64,000 bases of DNA from Roseimicrobium gellanilyticum. GTDB lineage: Bacteria > Verrucomicrobiota > Verrucomicrobiia > Verrucomicrobiales > Verrucomicrobiaceae. The notes under the pieces are model-generated. The model did no database searches. It was not told the DNA's origin and worked only from the letters and a program-made list of their open reading frames with translations. The translations under genes and the position numbers were made by a program. Location: NCBI RefSeq assembly GCF_003315205.1, contig NZ_QNRR01000010.1, positions 124,001 through 188,000 of the forward strand, given 5' to 3'. This document shows, piece after piece, positions 27,060-37,100 of this stretch (position 1 is the stretch's first letter; each line of letters starts with the position of its first letter).

Positions 27060-27088
27060 TTGCCATTTCCGGCATGCAAGACAAAAAT
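27060..27088 (+). promoter_or_regulatory. candidate promoter of the XRE-cupin regulator
   Basis: TTGCCA at 27060-27065 (one mismatch to TTGACA) is followed after 17 bases by AAAAAT at 27083-27088 (4 of 6 to TATAAT). The CCGGCATGC core lies inside the spacer, so a protein bound there would block the promoter, as expected for autorepression. The -10 match is weak. Confidence 0.35.
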
Positions 27089-27100
27089 CCGGTTTATTGT

Positions 27101-27706
27101 ATGCCAAGGAAATCCGCCAAGTCCGTTCCCCGACCCGCCGCCGAACCCGCAGAGGCCATCAGCCGCCATCTTGGGAATCGGGTGAAACAACTGCGCGCGG
27201 AGCGTGGCTGGTCCCTGGAGGCGCTGGCGGGCGCGAGTGGCGTGAGCAAGTCGATGCTGAGCGAAATTGAGCGCGAGCAGGCCAATCCCACGCTGGCCGT
27301 GACCCTGCGCATCGCCCAGGCGTTTGAGCTGAGCCTTGGGGAATTGATTGGTGCCCCGGGTGCCACGTCCGGCATCCGTGTCATTCGCAATGCGGACCGT
27401 GCTTATCACTATCGTTCCGATGATCATTGTCGGATTCGCACGCTGAGCCCGCTGAATCTGGAAAAGGACGTGGAGTTTTATGAGGTGACCCTGCAGCCGG
27501 AGGGTGCTTTGCGCAGCCAGGCGCACTTTGAAGGCACGCGTGAGTTCCTCACGGTAGTAAAGGGGCAGGTGAAAGTGGAGTCCGGCGGAGACAACGAACT
27601 CCTGCACCATGGGGACTCGTCAAACTATCGTGCCGACGTCCCACACGCGATCGTCAATGCTGGCCGCAGCGAGGCCGTGGTGTTTCTCGTGGTGATCTAC
27701 CGGTGA
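27101..27706 (+). CDS. XRE-family regulator with C-terminal cupin domain
   Basis: 201 residues from ATG at 27101. The helix-turn-helix spans about residues 24-80 (NRVKQLRAERGWSLEALAGASGVSKSMLSEIEREQANPTL). The cupin sensor domain spans about 120-200 (YEVTLQPEGALRSQAHFEGTREFLTVVKGQVKVE). XRE-cupin proteins usually control amino-acid or amine catabolism and sense a small metabolite through the cupin. Placement opposite the threonine/serine operon, with shared dyad sites in the gap, suggests control of tdh-kbl-sdaA and of itself. Effector unknown; threonine, serine or glycine are natural candidates. Confidence 0.9.
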   Translation: MPRKSAKSVPRPAAEPAEAISRHLGNRVKQLRAERGWSLEALAGASGVSKSMLSEIEREQANPTLAVTLRIAQAFELSLGELIGAPGATSGIRVIRNADRAYHYRSDDHCRIRTLSPLNLEKDVEFYEVTLQPEGALRSQAHFEGTREFLTVVKGQVKVESGGDNELLHHGDSSNYRADVPHAIVNAGRSEAVVFLVVIYR

Positions 27707-27763
27707 ACATCGCCGGCGCTACCTGTTTCATTTTCGCTTTTTCAAACGCTCCTCCTCATTCCT

Positions 27764-29989
27764 ATGAAATTGCTGCTGCCTCAGTACTTCCTCGCTGTCG
27801 CCTGTCTACTGGGCGCCACGGCTTCCGGGCAGATGCCGCCGGAACTCGTCAAAGCGGAACGCGCCAAGATCCTGGAAGGCGTAGGCTCCGTGCCCAAGAC
27901 AGGTGCGCCGGGTCCGATAGCGATCTGGGGCACCATGGCGTTTCCCATCCTCTCCGCACCGGATCGTCAGGGAGCAGAGCTCGCCGTGGCTGCCGCAGCG
28001 GGATATGGAAAGGGACGTGTCATTCTCTTTGGGCACAACAGCTACCTCACGGGCAGCGAAGGCGGTGACCATGCGAAGCTGATGGAGAATTGCGTGAAGT
28101 GGGCTGGAGGCAAGGCCAGTCCACGTGTCGGGCTCAAGCAGGTGAACGCAGTCAATTTCTACAAGGAGCATGGCTTCAACTCCACGAAGGCCTTCACGGG
28201 GCCTTTGGAGAAGAAGACGCTGAATGACTTCGATGTCATCATCATCAACATCCAGGCCGTGACGGATCCCGCAGAGGGGGAGGCGCTGGCAGCGTGGGTG
28301 AAAGAGGGTGGTGGTGTGGTGGCAGGCATGACAGGTTGGGCCTTTGAGCAGACCAGCGGTGGAAAGAACCTCGCCGTGGCGCATGGCGTGAATCGAGCCC
28401 TGATGCCGGCAGGCATTGCCATCACGGACATGAGTGCCTTTGATCAGCTGCCATCGTTCCAAGGTCGCGCCGATTTGCCGGCCATGATGAATGCCTCCGT
28501 GGCCATCGCTGCAATCAAGAAGCAAGGTGGCGGGGGTACTGCACCCTCGGCGGAAGAGCTGAAGCAGGGCATGAGCGCCATCCAGGTGGCTCTGGCCTCC
28601 CAGCCGCCAGATCGCAACAACCTGCGTGATGCGGTGGTCGCAGCGATTGGAGGCATGGGGAGTGCCACACCTGTGCCGACGAAGGCGGAACCCCTCACCG
28701 AAGTCAAAAATCCCGCGGACCGCCTTCGCCTCGGCATGGAGACACGGGTGCTGCGTCTCGCACCGGGCAGCGCCGCTGCGGCACATCCTGCGCATGCAGC
28801 GTTCCCCGGAAAGGCTCCGGCGGATGCAGCGCGCATCACGCAAGAGGTGAAGGTGAATCCGGGAATCCCGGGTTGGACCAGCACGGGGTTGTATGCCGTC
28901 GCTGGCGAACCTATCACTGTGACCTTGCCTGCAAATCTCACAGGCAAGGGATATGCGGTGCGTATCGGCTGCCACTCGGACACGCTGTATCACCTCGATA
29001 GCTGGTCCCGTGCACCGGACATCACCAAGTCCGTCGCGCTTGAGTCTGTCGAGACCAAAGCTGCAAGCGCGTTTGGTGGTCTAATCTACATCGAGGTGCC
29101 GGGTCGCGCTTCGAGTGATGCGCCCTTCTCCGCGGGCATCAAGGGGGGCATCGCCGCGCCTCTGTTTGTACTGGGGCAGGATGATGACGCAAAGTGGAAC
29201 AATGAGATCAAAAGTCGCCCGGCACCCTGGGCAGAGCTGGCCTGTGACAAGGTGATTCTTTCCGTGCCCTCCGAAGTGGCCCGCACTGTGAAGAATCCCA
29301 CGGAGCTCATGGCGTTTTGGAAAAGGGTGGTGGAGGCGCAGGATGATGTGAGCAACCAGACCGCCGAACGTAAACGCCCCGAGCGCATGGTGGCGGACGT
29401 GCAAATCAGTGCTGGCTTCATGCATTCCGGGTACCCCATCATGATTCACGTCCCGGAAGCGATGGAGATGGTGACGTATGGACGGATCAAGTTTCCGGGC
29501 TGGGGGTTCTACCATGAGATTGGGCACAATCATCAACGGGACACTTTCACCTTTGCGGGTACGGGCGAGGTTACGAACAATGTCATCGGCATGTACTGCT
29601 ACCACGCCGTGCTGCAGAAGGACTGGCTCATCGGTCACCCCGCCATCAGCGAGGAATCGCGTAAGAAGAATGTGCAGAAGATCAAGGCCGCCTCGGACAA
29701 GTGGGCCGCATGGAAGGCAGACCCCTTCCTGGCGCTCACCACCTACATCCAGCTCGTGCAAGGATTCGGCTGGGACAGCTGGAAAAAATACCTGCACAGC
29801 TTTGCCGACAGCAGCTATGGCCCCACGCCGAAGAATGATGACGAGCGTCGTGATCAATTTCTCGTCCGATATTCAAAAATCGTGAACAAGAACCTCGGAC
29901 CCTTCTTCGATGCATGGGGCATCCCGGTAAGCTCCAGTGCGAAGGCGGAGGTTTCAAAATTCGAAGCGTGGATGCCAAAAGAGATGTGA
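27764..29989 (+). CDS. secreted M60-family (enhancin-like) metallopeptidase
   Basis: 741 residues with a signal peptide (MKLLLPQYFLAVACLLGATASG, then Q). The N-terminal 220 residues resemble a glutamine-amidotransferase-like beta/alpha domain (YGKGRVILFGHNSYLTGSEGGDH), as seen in TCAF/M60 proteins. The M60 catalytic region follows a galactose-binding-like part and carries HEIGH at 584-588 within FPGWGFYHEIGHNHQRD, plus the downstream acidic segment TFAGTGEVTNN. M60 peptidases in other bacteria degrade glycoproteins such as mucins. The leader is CTCCTCCTCATTCCT. The next gene, an AGE-type epimerase, is 40 bases away on the same strand. Confidence 0.88.
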   Translation: MKLLLPQYFLAVACLLGATASGQMPPELVKAERAKILEGVGSVPKTGAPGPIAIWGTMAFPILSAPDRQGAELAVAAAAGYGKGRVILFGHNSYLTGSEGGDHAKLMENCVKWAGGKASPRVGLKQVNAVNFYKEHGFNSTKAFTGPLEKKTLNDFDVIIINIQAVTDPAEGEALAAWVKEGGGVVAGMTGWAFEQTSGGKNLAVAHGVNRALMPAGIAITDMSAFDQLPSFQGRADLPAMMNASVAIAAIKKQGGGGTAPSAEELKQGMSAIQVALASQPPDRNNLRDAVVAAIGGMGSATPVPTKAEPLTEVKNPADRLRLGMETRVLRLAPGSAAAAHPAHAAFPGKAPADAARITQEVKVNPGIPGWTSTGLYAVAGEPITVTLPANLTGKGYAVRIGCHSDTLYHLDSWSRAPDITKSVALESVETKAASAFGGLIYIEVPGRASSDAPFSAGIKGGIAAPLFVLGQDDDAKWNNEIKSRPAPWAELACDKVILSVPSEVARTVKNPTELMAFWKRVVEAQDDVSNQTAERKRPERMVADVQISAGFMHSGYPIMIHVPEAMEMVTYGRIKFPGWGFYHEIGHNHQRDTFTFAGTGEVTNNVIGMYCYHAVLQKDWLIGHPAISEESRKKNVQKIKAASDKWAAWKADPFLALTTYIQLVQGFGWDSWKKYLHSFADSSYGPTPKNDDERRDQFLVRYSKIVNKNLGPFFDAWGIPVSSSAKAEVSKFEAWMPKEM

Positions 29990-30029
29990 ACAGGATTCGG
30001 TGGTGTCATAGTGACGCGGTCAAATATTC

Positions 30030-31217
30030 ATGCCGCTCGACACCACCAGACTTGCCGCCTTCTATCGCGACGCATTGCTGCGCGATTGCATGCCCTTCTG
30101 GTTTCCCCGCTGTGTCGATACGCAGCATGGGGGCTTCCTGCACTGTGTGGATGCGGACGGCTCGGTGCTCGACACGGACAAGTCCGTGTGGGCACAGGGG
30201 CGCATGAGCTGGATGTTGCTCACGCTTTTCAACACCCTCGAGTCACGACTGGAATGGCTGGCGTGGGGTGAGAGTGGATTGCGCTTCCTGGAGCATCATG
30301 GCGTGGACAGGAGTGATCCGCTCGGGCGGATGTATTTCCACGTCACCCGTGAGGGCCAGCCAATCCGGAAACGCCGCTATGCCTATAGCGAGAGTTTCAC
30401 GGCCATTGCTTATGCCGCTCATGCGCGTGCAACAGGTCATGCTGTATCTGCGGAGCGGGCTCGAGCGTTGTTTGATCTCTTCGTGAAGTGGAATTTCACC
30501 CCCGGCCTCATGCCGCCAAAGTACACGGGCACGCGACCGATGATCGGCATGGGGCCGCGCATGATCACGCTGGTCACTGCGCAAGAGCTTGCCACCAATC
30601 TGGGAGATGATGCCATGCTGCGCAGCTGGCGGGATCGCTGCATTGAGGAGATTGAGAAGCTCTTCGTCCGGCCTGAATTGCAGTGCGTGATGGAGAACGT
30701 CGCGCCAGATGGCAGTCTCGTCGACCATTTCGACGGGCGTCTCCTGAATCCCGGGCATGCCATGGAGGCCGCGTGGTTTATCATGCAGGAGGGGGCATTG
30801 CGCAGGGAGTCACGCTTCGTGGAGCTGGGCTGCAAGATGCTGGACTGGATGTGGGCTCGTGGCTGGGATGCTGAGCACGGTGGCATCTTCTACTATCGCG
30901 ACGCCGCCGGGAAGCCGGTGCAGGAGTACTGGCACGACATGAAGTTCTGGTGGCCACATGATGAGGCGCTCATCGCCACCCTTATGGCCTGGAGACTGAC
31001 CGGCGAGCCACGTTATGCAGAGTGGCATGAGCGCGTGCGTCTCTGGAGCTTCGAGCACTTCGCCGACGCGCAACACGGTGAGTGGTTTGGTTACCTCAAT
31101 CGCGATGGTTCACGCTCTACCACGACCAAGGGGAACCTCTGGAAGAGCTTCTTCCACCATCCCCGCGCCCTCTGGATGTGCCATGGCATGCTGGCGGCAG
31201 AGGCGCCGCCAGCGTAG
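30030..31217 (+). CDS. AGE-family epimerase/isomerase
   Basis: 395 residues, an alpha6/alpha6-barrel enzyme of the N-acylglucosamine 2-epimerase family. Typical segments are CVDTQHGGFLHCVDADG, KSVWAQGRMSWMLL, NPGHAMEAAWFIM, AEHGGIFYYRD, EYWHDMKFWWPHDEAL and SFFHHPRALWMC, which contain the conserved His and Arg residues. Members interconvert N-acetylglucosamine/N-acetylmannosamine or isomerise mannose and cellobiose; the exact substrate cannot be read from the sequence. No signal peptide, so cytoplasmic. Co-directional with the M60 peptidase, which fits use of glycoprotein-derived sugars. Confidence 0.9.
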   Translation: MPLDTTRLAAFYRDALLRDCMPFWFPRCVDTQHGGFLHCVDADGSVLDTDKSVWAQGRMSWMLLTLFNTLESRLEWLAWGESGLRFLEHHGVDRSDPLGRMYFHVTREGQPIRKRRYAYSESFTAIAYAAHARATGHAVSAERARALFDLFVKWNFTPGLMPPKYTGTRPMIGMGPRMITLVTAQELATNLGDDAMLRSWRDRCIEEIEKLFVRPELQCVMENVAPDGSLVDHFDGRLLNPGHAMEAAWFIMQEGALRRESRFVELGCKMLDWMWARGWDAEHGGIFYYRDAAGKPVQEYWHDMKFWWPHDEALIATLMAWRLTGEPRYAEWHERVRLWSFEHFADAQHGEWFGYLNRDGSRSTTTKGNLWKSFFHHPRALWMCHGMLAAEAPPA

Positions 31218-31231
31218 TCAAATAAGCGCGC

Positions 31232-32269
31232 CTACTTGGTCGCCACCATGAACCCGCGATCCGCCGCGGTGTCCTGATAGGCGCCCGGCTTGAATCCCGC
31301 CTCACGGCACAGGTCCGCATACTCCTGCGTGGAATAGCATTTCCCCTGAGTGGAGTGCATCAGCAGCGAGGAATACTCCGCCACGGGAAGGGGACCGGTC
31401 TTGTCCGCATTGATGAAGGCATCGTGGATGATGAGCAATCCACCTGCGGGCAGCGCCTTGTACGAGATGGCGAGAAGCTCTTTCACCTCGGCGATGCCCC
31501 AATCGTGCAGCACATTGGAGAAGAGGTGTACGTCGCAATCGGCCGGCAGCGGATCCTTGAACATGTTGCCTGTGGCCACGGACACACGGTCGTGAAAGCC
31601 ACGTTCATCGATGCAACGCTGCGCAATGCGATCCACCGGTGCCTGGTCCAGCACGGTTGCTTGCAGGTGCGGATGATGCGCGCAGAAGGAGCATGCGTAA
31701 ATGCCGCTGCCGCCACCAATATCCAGCAGTCTCTTGCGTCCGGTGAGGTCCACCTTCTTCGCCATCGCCTGCGCGAGGTAGATACCGCGGCAGTCCATGG
31801 CGGCGGTGAAGCTGCGGGAGAACTCATCCGTCTCCATGGCTTTGTGCCAGTCCAGCGCTGCCTTGTCTCCACCCCAGTTCGCGGGTTTGTCGGTTTTCAG
31901 CACCTGCAGGTAGTCCTTTACAATCGGCCGGTCCTTTAGGGAGGCGTAGTAGGGCTTCAGATTCCACGGCGAGGCGCTTGTGAGATGCTCCACCGCTGTA
32001 GGTGTGGCGTGGTAGGTTCCATCACGGTTTTCCACGAAGCCATTCGCCGCGCAGAGCGTGAGCAGCACATCCAGCGGGCGCTCGGTGAATCCGAAGTGCG
32101 CAGCGATGCCATCCTTTGTGGAAGGATTCGCGTGCAGCCACGTGAAGAAGTCCAGATGCACCACCGCGGCGGTGATGAAGTCAGCGGCATACAGCCCATC
32201 GCGATAGCGGTAGGCGCGGATGGGATCCGTGGAGGGAACGGCAGTGAGGTCTAGCGGCATGTCGCGCAT
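31232..32269 (-). CDS. class I SAM-dependent methyltransferase with N-terminal dimerisation domain
   Basis: 345 residues from ATG at 32269 (an ATG at 32260 is the alternative). The N-terminal part (ADFITAAVVHLDFFTWLHANPSTKDGIAAHFGFTERPLDVLLTLCAANGFV) is the winged-helix dimerisation domain of O-methyltransferases. The SAM-binding motif I is KRLLDIGGGSGIYACSF, and LFSNVLHDWGIAEVKELLAISYKALPAGG is the typical post-motif region with His. The substrate is unknown; relatives methylate small aromatic or polyketide-like hydroxyls. Downstream of recJ, 47 bases away, and convergent with the AGE gene (14-base gap). Confidence 0.87.
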   Translation of the reverse strand: MRDMPLDLTAVPSTDPIRAYRYRDGLYAADFITAAVVHLDFFTWLHANPSTKDGIAAHFGFTERPLDVLLTLCAANGFVENRDGTYHATPTAVEHLTSASPWNLKPYYASLKDRPIVKDYLQVLKTDKPANWGGDKAALDWHKAMETDEFSRSFTAAMDCRGIYLAQAMAKKVDLTGRKRLLDIGGGSGIYACSFCAHHPHLQATVLDQAPVDRIAQRCIDERGFHDRVSVATGNMFKDPLPADCDVHLFSNVLHDWGIAEVKELLAISYKALPAGGLLIIHDAFINADKTGPLPVAEYSSLLMHSTQGKCYSTQEYADLCREAGFKPGAYQDTAADRGFMVATK

Positions 32270-32316
32270 GGAAGCGCGAAGTCGCCCGGAGGAAAGCGGG
32301 AAGTGCAGGCCTGCCG

Positions 32317-34035
32317 CTATTCTGCCGCCCGTGCCTCGCAAATCATGAGCTGCCAGGAGACCTGGCCACGCCAGGAGTGGCGCTGCACCTTGATGGCCAC
32401 ATCCCAGGGTGGGGGGGGAGCGTCCTTTACAGGTGCGTTGAACCACATGGCGGGACGCATCTCCTTGCCCTGGCGCAGCATGAGCTTCCAGTGCTTCTCC
32501 TTCAGCACCTGGCCGGGAAGGTTTGGCTCCACGCGGCGGCACAGGAAGACCGGCTCTGGATTGCCCATGCCAAAGGGCTCCATACGCGCGTAGCCATCGA
32601 AGAAGGCCGGTGCGAGATCCGCGAGCCGGATCTCCGCATCCAGATGCAATCGCGGGGCCAGCTCATCCGAGCGGATCTGCGAGCGCACTCCTTCAATCAT
32701 CGCAGCGCGGAAGGCGACGAGGTTGCTCTCGTTGAGAGAGACACCCACCGCCATGGGGTGGCCGCCACCTTTGTCCAGCAGATGACGGCAGCCGTCCAGC
32801 GCAGCCACGAGCGAGATGCCTGGCACGCTGCGTCCGCTGCCCTTGCCCGTACCGTGATCGTCAAAGGCCAGCATCAGCACAGGGCGATGATATTCACGCA
32901 TGAGCCGTGAAGCGACAATGCCCACCACACCCGGATGCCATCCTCGGGAGCCGAGCACGATGCATTCGCCCTCGGCGAGCTCCGGCTCGGAGGCGAGCAT
33001 GGCTTGAGCCTCGCGTTGGACGGTGTTCTCCACCTCCTGCCGTTCGCGATTGTGCAGGTCCAGCAGGTTGGCGAACTCATTGGCTTCCTTGGGATCCGTG
33101 CAGAGGAGAAGATCCAGTGCCGTCTGCGCGGTGTCCAGCCTTCCAGCCGCATTGAGGCGCGGGCCGAGACGGAAGCCAATGTGATGGGCCTGGACGAAAC
33201 CATCCAGCCCGGTGATGTCCTTCAGCGCCTTCAATCCCACGCAACGGGTTGCACCAAGCACATCCAAGCCCTTGCGCACGAGTGCACGATTCTCCTCCTT
33301 CAGCGGTACCAGATCCGCCACCGTGCCCATGGCGACGAGGTCCAGGTGGTGCTTGAGATCAAAGTGGTCCAGGCGACGGGTCTTCAGCAGCGCATGCGCC
33401 AGTTTGAAGACGAGCCCCACAGTGCACAGATACGTGAAAGGGCCGCTCTCGCCCCGCAGCTTGGGATTCACCAGCGCGGCACACTCCGGCAGCCGGGGGG
33501 TGGGCTCATGGTGATCCACAATGATGCAGTCCACACCGTGCGCCTTCAGCCAATCTGCCTCTGCGATTGAGCCCGTGCCGCAATCAAGCGCGATGAGCAG
33601 GGTTGGCTTCCCATGCCGCTCGAAGCATCGCGCGATGCCATCAAGACTGAGGCCATAACCCTCCTCCATGCGCAGGGGAAGGAAGGCACGGGGATCCAGT
33701 CCATATGCCCGCAGCGTGTGGGTGAGCAGGGTGATGGAAGTCACGCCATCGACATCGTAGTCACCGTAGAGCACCACGCTTTCCTTCTTGTCGACAGCCT
33801 GGAAGATGCGCTCCACCGCCGTACTCATGTTCGGCAGCACGAAAGGATCTCCGAGATCGGAAAGACGTGGATTCAGGAAGGTCCGTGCGACGGCTTCGGC
33901 TTCATGACCGCGTAGTGCCAGCAAATGCAGCAGCAGCGGATTCAGCTCCCTTCCCAGCGGCCCTTGGGCTAGCGCCTGCACAGCGGCGGCATCTGGACAT
34001 TGCAAGGACCAAAGGGGGGCAGGGACGGAAGACAT
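32317..34035 (-). CDS. recJ: single-stranded-DNA-specific exonuclease RecJ
   Basis: 572 residues, the usual RecJ length. The DHH phosphoesterase motifs are complete: GDYDVDGVTS at 91-100, ALDCGTG near 149-154, DHHEP at 174-178, and the DHHA1 region with GSRGWHPGVVGIVASRLM and GSGRSVPGISLVAALD. The C-terminal OB-fold segment follows. RecJ degrades 5'-ended single strands in recombination and repair. Leader CGTCCCCTTAG before ATG. Divergent from the giant kinase gene. Confidence 0.97.
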   Translation of the reverse strand: MSSVPAPLWSLQCPDAAAVQALAQGPLGRELNPLLLHLLALRGHEAEAVARTFLNPRLSDLGDPFVLPNMSTAVERIFQAVDKKESVVLYGDYDVDGVTSITLLTHTLRAYGLDPRAFLPLRMEEGYGLSLDGIARCFERHGKPTLLIALDCGTGSIAEADWLKAHGVDCIIVDHHEPTPRLPECAALVNPKLRGESGPFTYLCTVGLVFKLAHALLKTRRLDHFDLKHHLDLVAMGTVADLVPLKEENRALVRKGLDVLGATRCVGLKALKDITGLDGFVQAHHIGFRLGPRLNAAGRLDTAQTALDLLLCTDPKEANEFANLLDLHNRERQEVENTVQREAQAMLASEPELAEGECIVLGSRGWHPGVVGIVASRLMREYHRPVLMLAFDDHGTGKGSGRSVPGISLVAALDGCRHLLDKGGGHPMAVGVSLNESNLVAFRAAMIEGVRSQIRSDELAPRLHLDAEIRLADLAPAFFDGYARMEPFGMGNPEPVFLCRRVEPNLPGQVLKEKHWKLMLRQGKEMRPAMWFNAPVKDAPPPPWDVAIKVQRHSWRGQVSWQLMICEARAAE

Positions 34036-34084
34036 CTAAGGGGACGTGGCAGCGTGAAACTCGATTTGCACGGATGCTAGCGGA

Positions 34085-34113
34085 CCCATGGACGTCGTCC
34101 ATGGGTTTTGTTT
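34085..34113 (+). terminator. hairpin with T-run in the leader of the LRR-kinase gene
   Basis: CCCATGGAC and GTCCATGGG form a perfect 9-base stem with a 3-base loop (34085-34105), immediately followed by TTTTGTTT. The structure looks like an intrinsic terminator on the plus strand. It lies in the divergent gap between recJ and the kinase, 83 bases before the kinase ATG. It may act as an attenuator of the kinase, or the dyad may be a protein-binding site. Confidence 0.55.
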
Positions 34114-34188
34114 CAGATTGGGCGTTTCAGGCCATGCTTGGAGAAAATCTGATCCTTTTCGTTGCTCATTTTCGCATGTGGGGGTGAA

Positions 34189-37100
34189 ATGGAGTCTCCA
34201 ATGCCCACCCAGCCGCCAGATGAGGCCGGGCGTCTTCTTGTCGCTGCCCTGGATCATGCGCCGGAAGATCGTGAGGCGTTTCTTGTCTCGGCCTGCGGAG
34301 GAAATGCAGCGTTGCATGCCGAGGTTCGGGCTCTGCTGGAGGCTCATGCATCCATGCCAGCCGAGTTCATGGAAGAATCCGTGAATGAGGGTGACGGCTC
34401 GGGCCAACTCGATGCCACCATCCAGATCATTCCCGGCCCCCGAGCCCGACCCCACGAGTTACCCGCTCCAGAGAAGCCTGGTGAACGCATTGGGCGCTAC
34501 AAGCTATTGCAGGAGATAGGCGAGGGCGGCTTCGGCACGGTGTGGATGGCGGAGCAGGTGGAGCCGGTGACCCGGCGCGTCGCGCTGAAGATCATCAAGC
34601 TGGGCATGGATACAAAGGAGGTCATCGCGCGCTTCGAGGCGGAGCGCCAGGCGCTGGCCATGATGGACCACCCGAACATCGCCAAGGTGCTCGACGCGGG
34701 TGCGACGGATCGAGGTCGTCCCTTCTTTGTCATGGAACTGGTGAAGGGGCTGCCCATCACGCAGTACTGTGATGAGGCCGGACTGGGCACGCGCGAGCGG
34801 CTGGTCCTGTTTCGCGACGTATGCGCCGCGATCAATCACGCGCACCAGAAGGGCATCATCCACCGTGACATCAAGCCCTCCAACGTGATGATCACTCTGT
34901 ATGCTGACAAGCCGGTGGTGAAGGTCATCGACTTCGGCATCGCCAAGGCCACGCAGGCCAAGCTCACGGACAAGACCCTCTTCACCCGCTTCGAGCAGTT
35001 CATTGGCACGCCCGTGTACATGAGCCCCGAGCAGGCCAGCCTCAGCGCCGTGGATATCGATACACGCAGTGACATCTACGCCCTGGGCATCCTGCTTTAC
35101 GAGCTGCTCGTGGGCAAACCTCCCTTCGACAGCAAGTCCCTGCTCTCCGCCGGCTATGAGGAAATGCGGCGCATCATCCGCGAGGTCGAGCCGGTGAAGC
35201 CCTCCTCACGCCTCAGCACCTTGCTCGGCGAGGAGCGCACGCTCACGGCGAAGGCACGCCACGTCGAGCCAGCGAAGCTGGATCGGCTGGTGGAGCCCGA
35301 CCTCGACTGGATCGTGATGAAGGCCATCGACAAGGATCGCACGCGCCGCTACGAGACCGCGAACAGCCTCGCCCAGGACATCGCCCATTTTCTGGCCGAT
35401 GAACCGGTTAGCGCCACACCACCCACCATGGGCTACCAGTTCCGCAAGTTCGCGCGGCGGAACAGAGCCGCGCTGCATGTCGCCGCCGCCATCGCCACCG
35501 TGCTGGTGGCCGCCACGGTGATGAGCACCTGGCAGGCGGTGCGGGCGAATCGAGCTCTGAACGAACTGCGCGATTCAGCCCCGGCCTTCGCGGAGCAGGC
35601 ACGCGCGCTGGTGGCGCAGGAGAAGTTCGGCGAAGCCATCGAGAAGCTCGATTACGCCATCAAACTGCGGCCGGATGTGGCGGAGTATCTCCTGGCGAAG
35701 GCAGACCTGCTCCAGTGCCAGCTCAAGCTTGAAGAGGCTGCCACCGTGTATCGTGAAGCCCTGAGCCTGCAGCCTGACCTCATGCGCGCGGAGTCCTCCG
35801 CAAATCTGTGTGACGAGTTGCTCGCCGCAACGTCCAGCGGCGGCGGCAAACTCAGCCGGGAGAACCTGGCAAAGCTGCATCTCGCCATGCAGCAGCAGCA
35901 GCGGCCCGCGGCGGAGATCATGCCCGTGGCCAGAATGCTCGGCGATGAAAAAAAGCTGCTCGTCGACTACTGGCTCGCACGACTCAAGGACCTGCCCGTC
36001 TCCGCGGAAAAGCCGCTCAAGGATCGTCTCACCGTGCGCGAGGATGGACGCCTCGCGCTGGATCTCAGCGATACCAAGGTGCTCGACCTGTCTCCCCTCG
36101 CCACGGCGCCACTCGCGACACTCGATCTGTCCAAATGCAGAGATCTGACTGACCTCTCGCCCTTGCGCGATCTTCAACTGATTGAGCTGAACGTCGCCGA
36201 AACCCGCGTGGCGGACCTCACCCCACTGAGCGAGATACGTACGCTGGAGAAGCTGAATCTCTCCGGCAGCAAGGTCACCAGCCTCGCCGCGCTCAGCTCC
36301 CTGCGGCTGAGAAGTCTCATCGTTCGTGACTGTCCGATCCGCGACTTGAACCCGCTTCGGAAGATGCCGCTGGAAGTGCTGGATCTCGACCGTACGCGAG
36401 TGTCCGACCTGTCGCCGCTCGTCGGGCTGCCGATCAAGAGTATCTATTTGTCGTTTACTCCGGTGTTGGATTTCTCGCCTCTGGCCGGGCTTCCGCTGGA
36501 GAAGTGCGTCCTGCAGCACAACCGCGTCACTGACCTGGCGGTGTTTCGTGGCAAGCCGCTCAAGGAACTCACGCTCTGGGGATGCGTGAACGCGCGCAAC
36601 TACAAGGTGCTCTCAGAAATCCAGACGCTGGAGCTTCTCCTGCTTCCCTCCGAGTTTCGCGAGTTGCCGGATGACGATCTCGCGGCCATCGGCTCTCTGC
36701 GCCTGCTTCCCAACCTGCGCCAGCTTGGAGCCACGGTCATGAACCGGATGGGCATCGCGGCCACCGGAGCGAAGGATATCTTCTGGCAGGATTGGGACCG
36801 TGAGCAGGCATTGGTTACGGCACTGCGCAGGAAGGGAATCAAGTTCACGCTTACCAAGCTGCCCACCGGTTCCTACAGGCTGGAAATGACCAGGCAGCCG
36901 ATCACGGATCTCTCGATTCTCAAGGGCGCGCCCATCAGCGAACTCTCCGTGGAGAGCGAGTCGCTCGTGGATCTGGCGCCGTTGAGCGGGATGTCTCTTG
37001 CGCATCTCAAGCTGACCTGCCCGAAAGTCACCAACTTTTCTCCGCTCAAGGGGCTGCCGCTCCGCGAGCTCTATGTAGACGGCTGCCATAGCAAAGCGGA

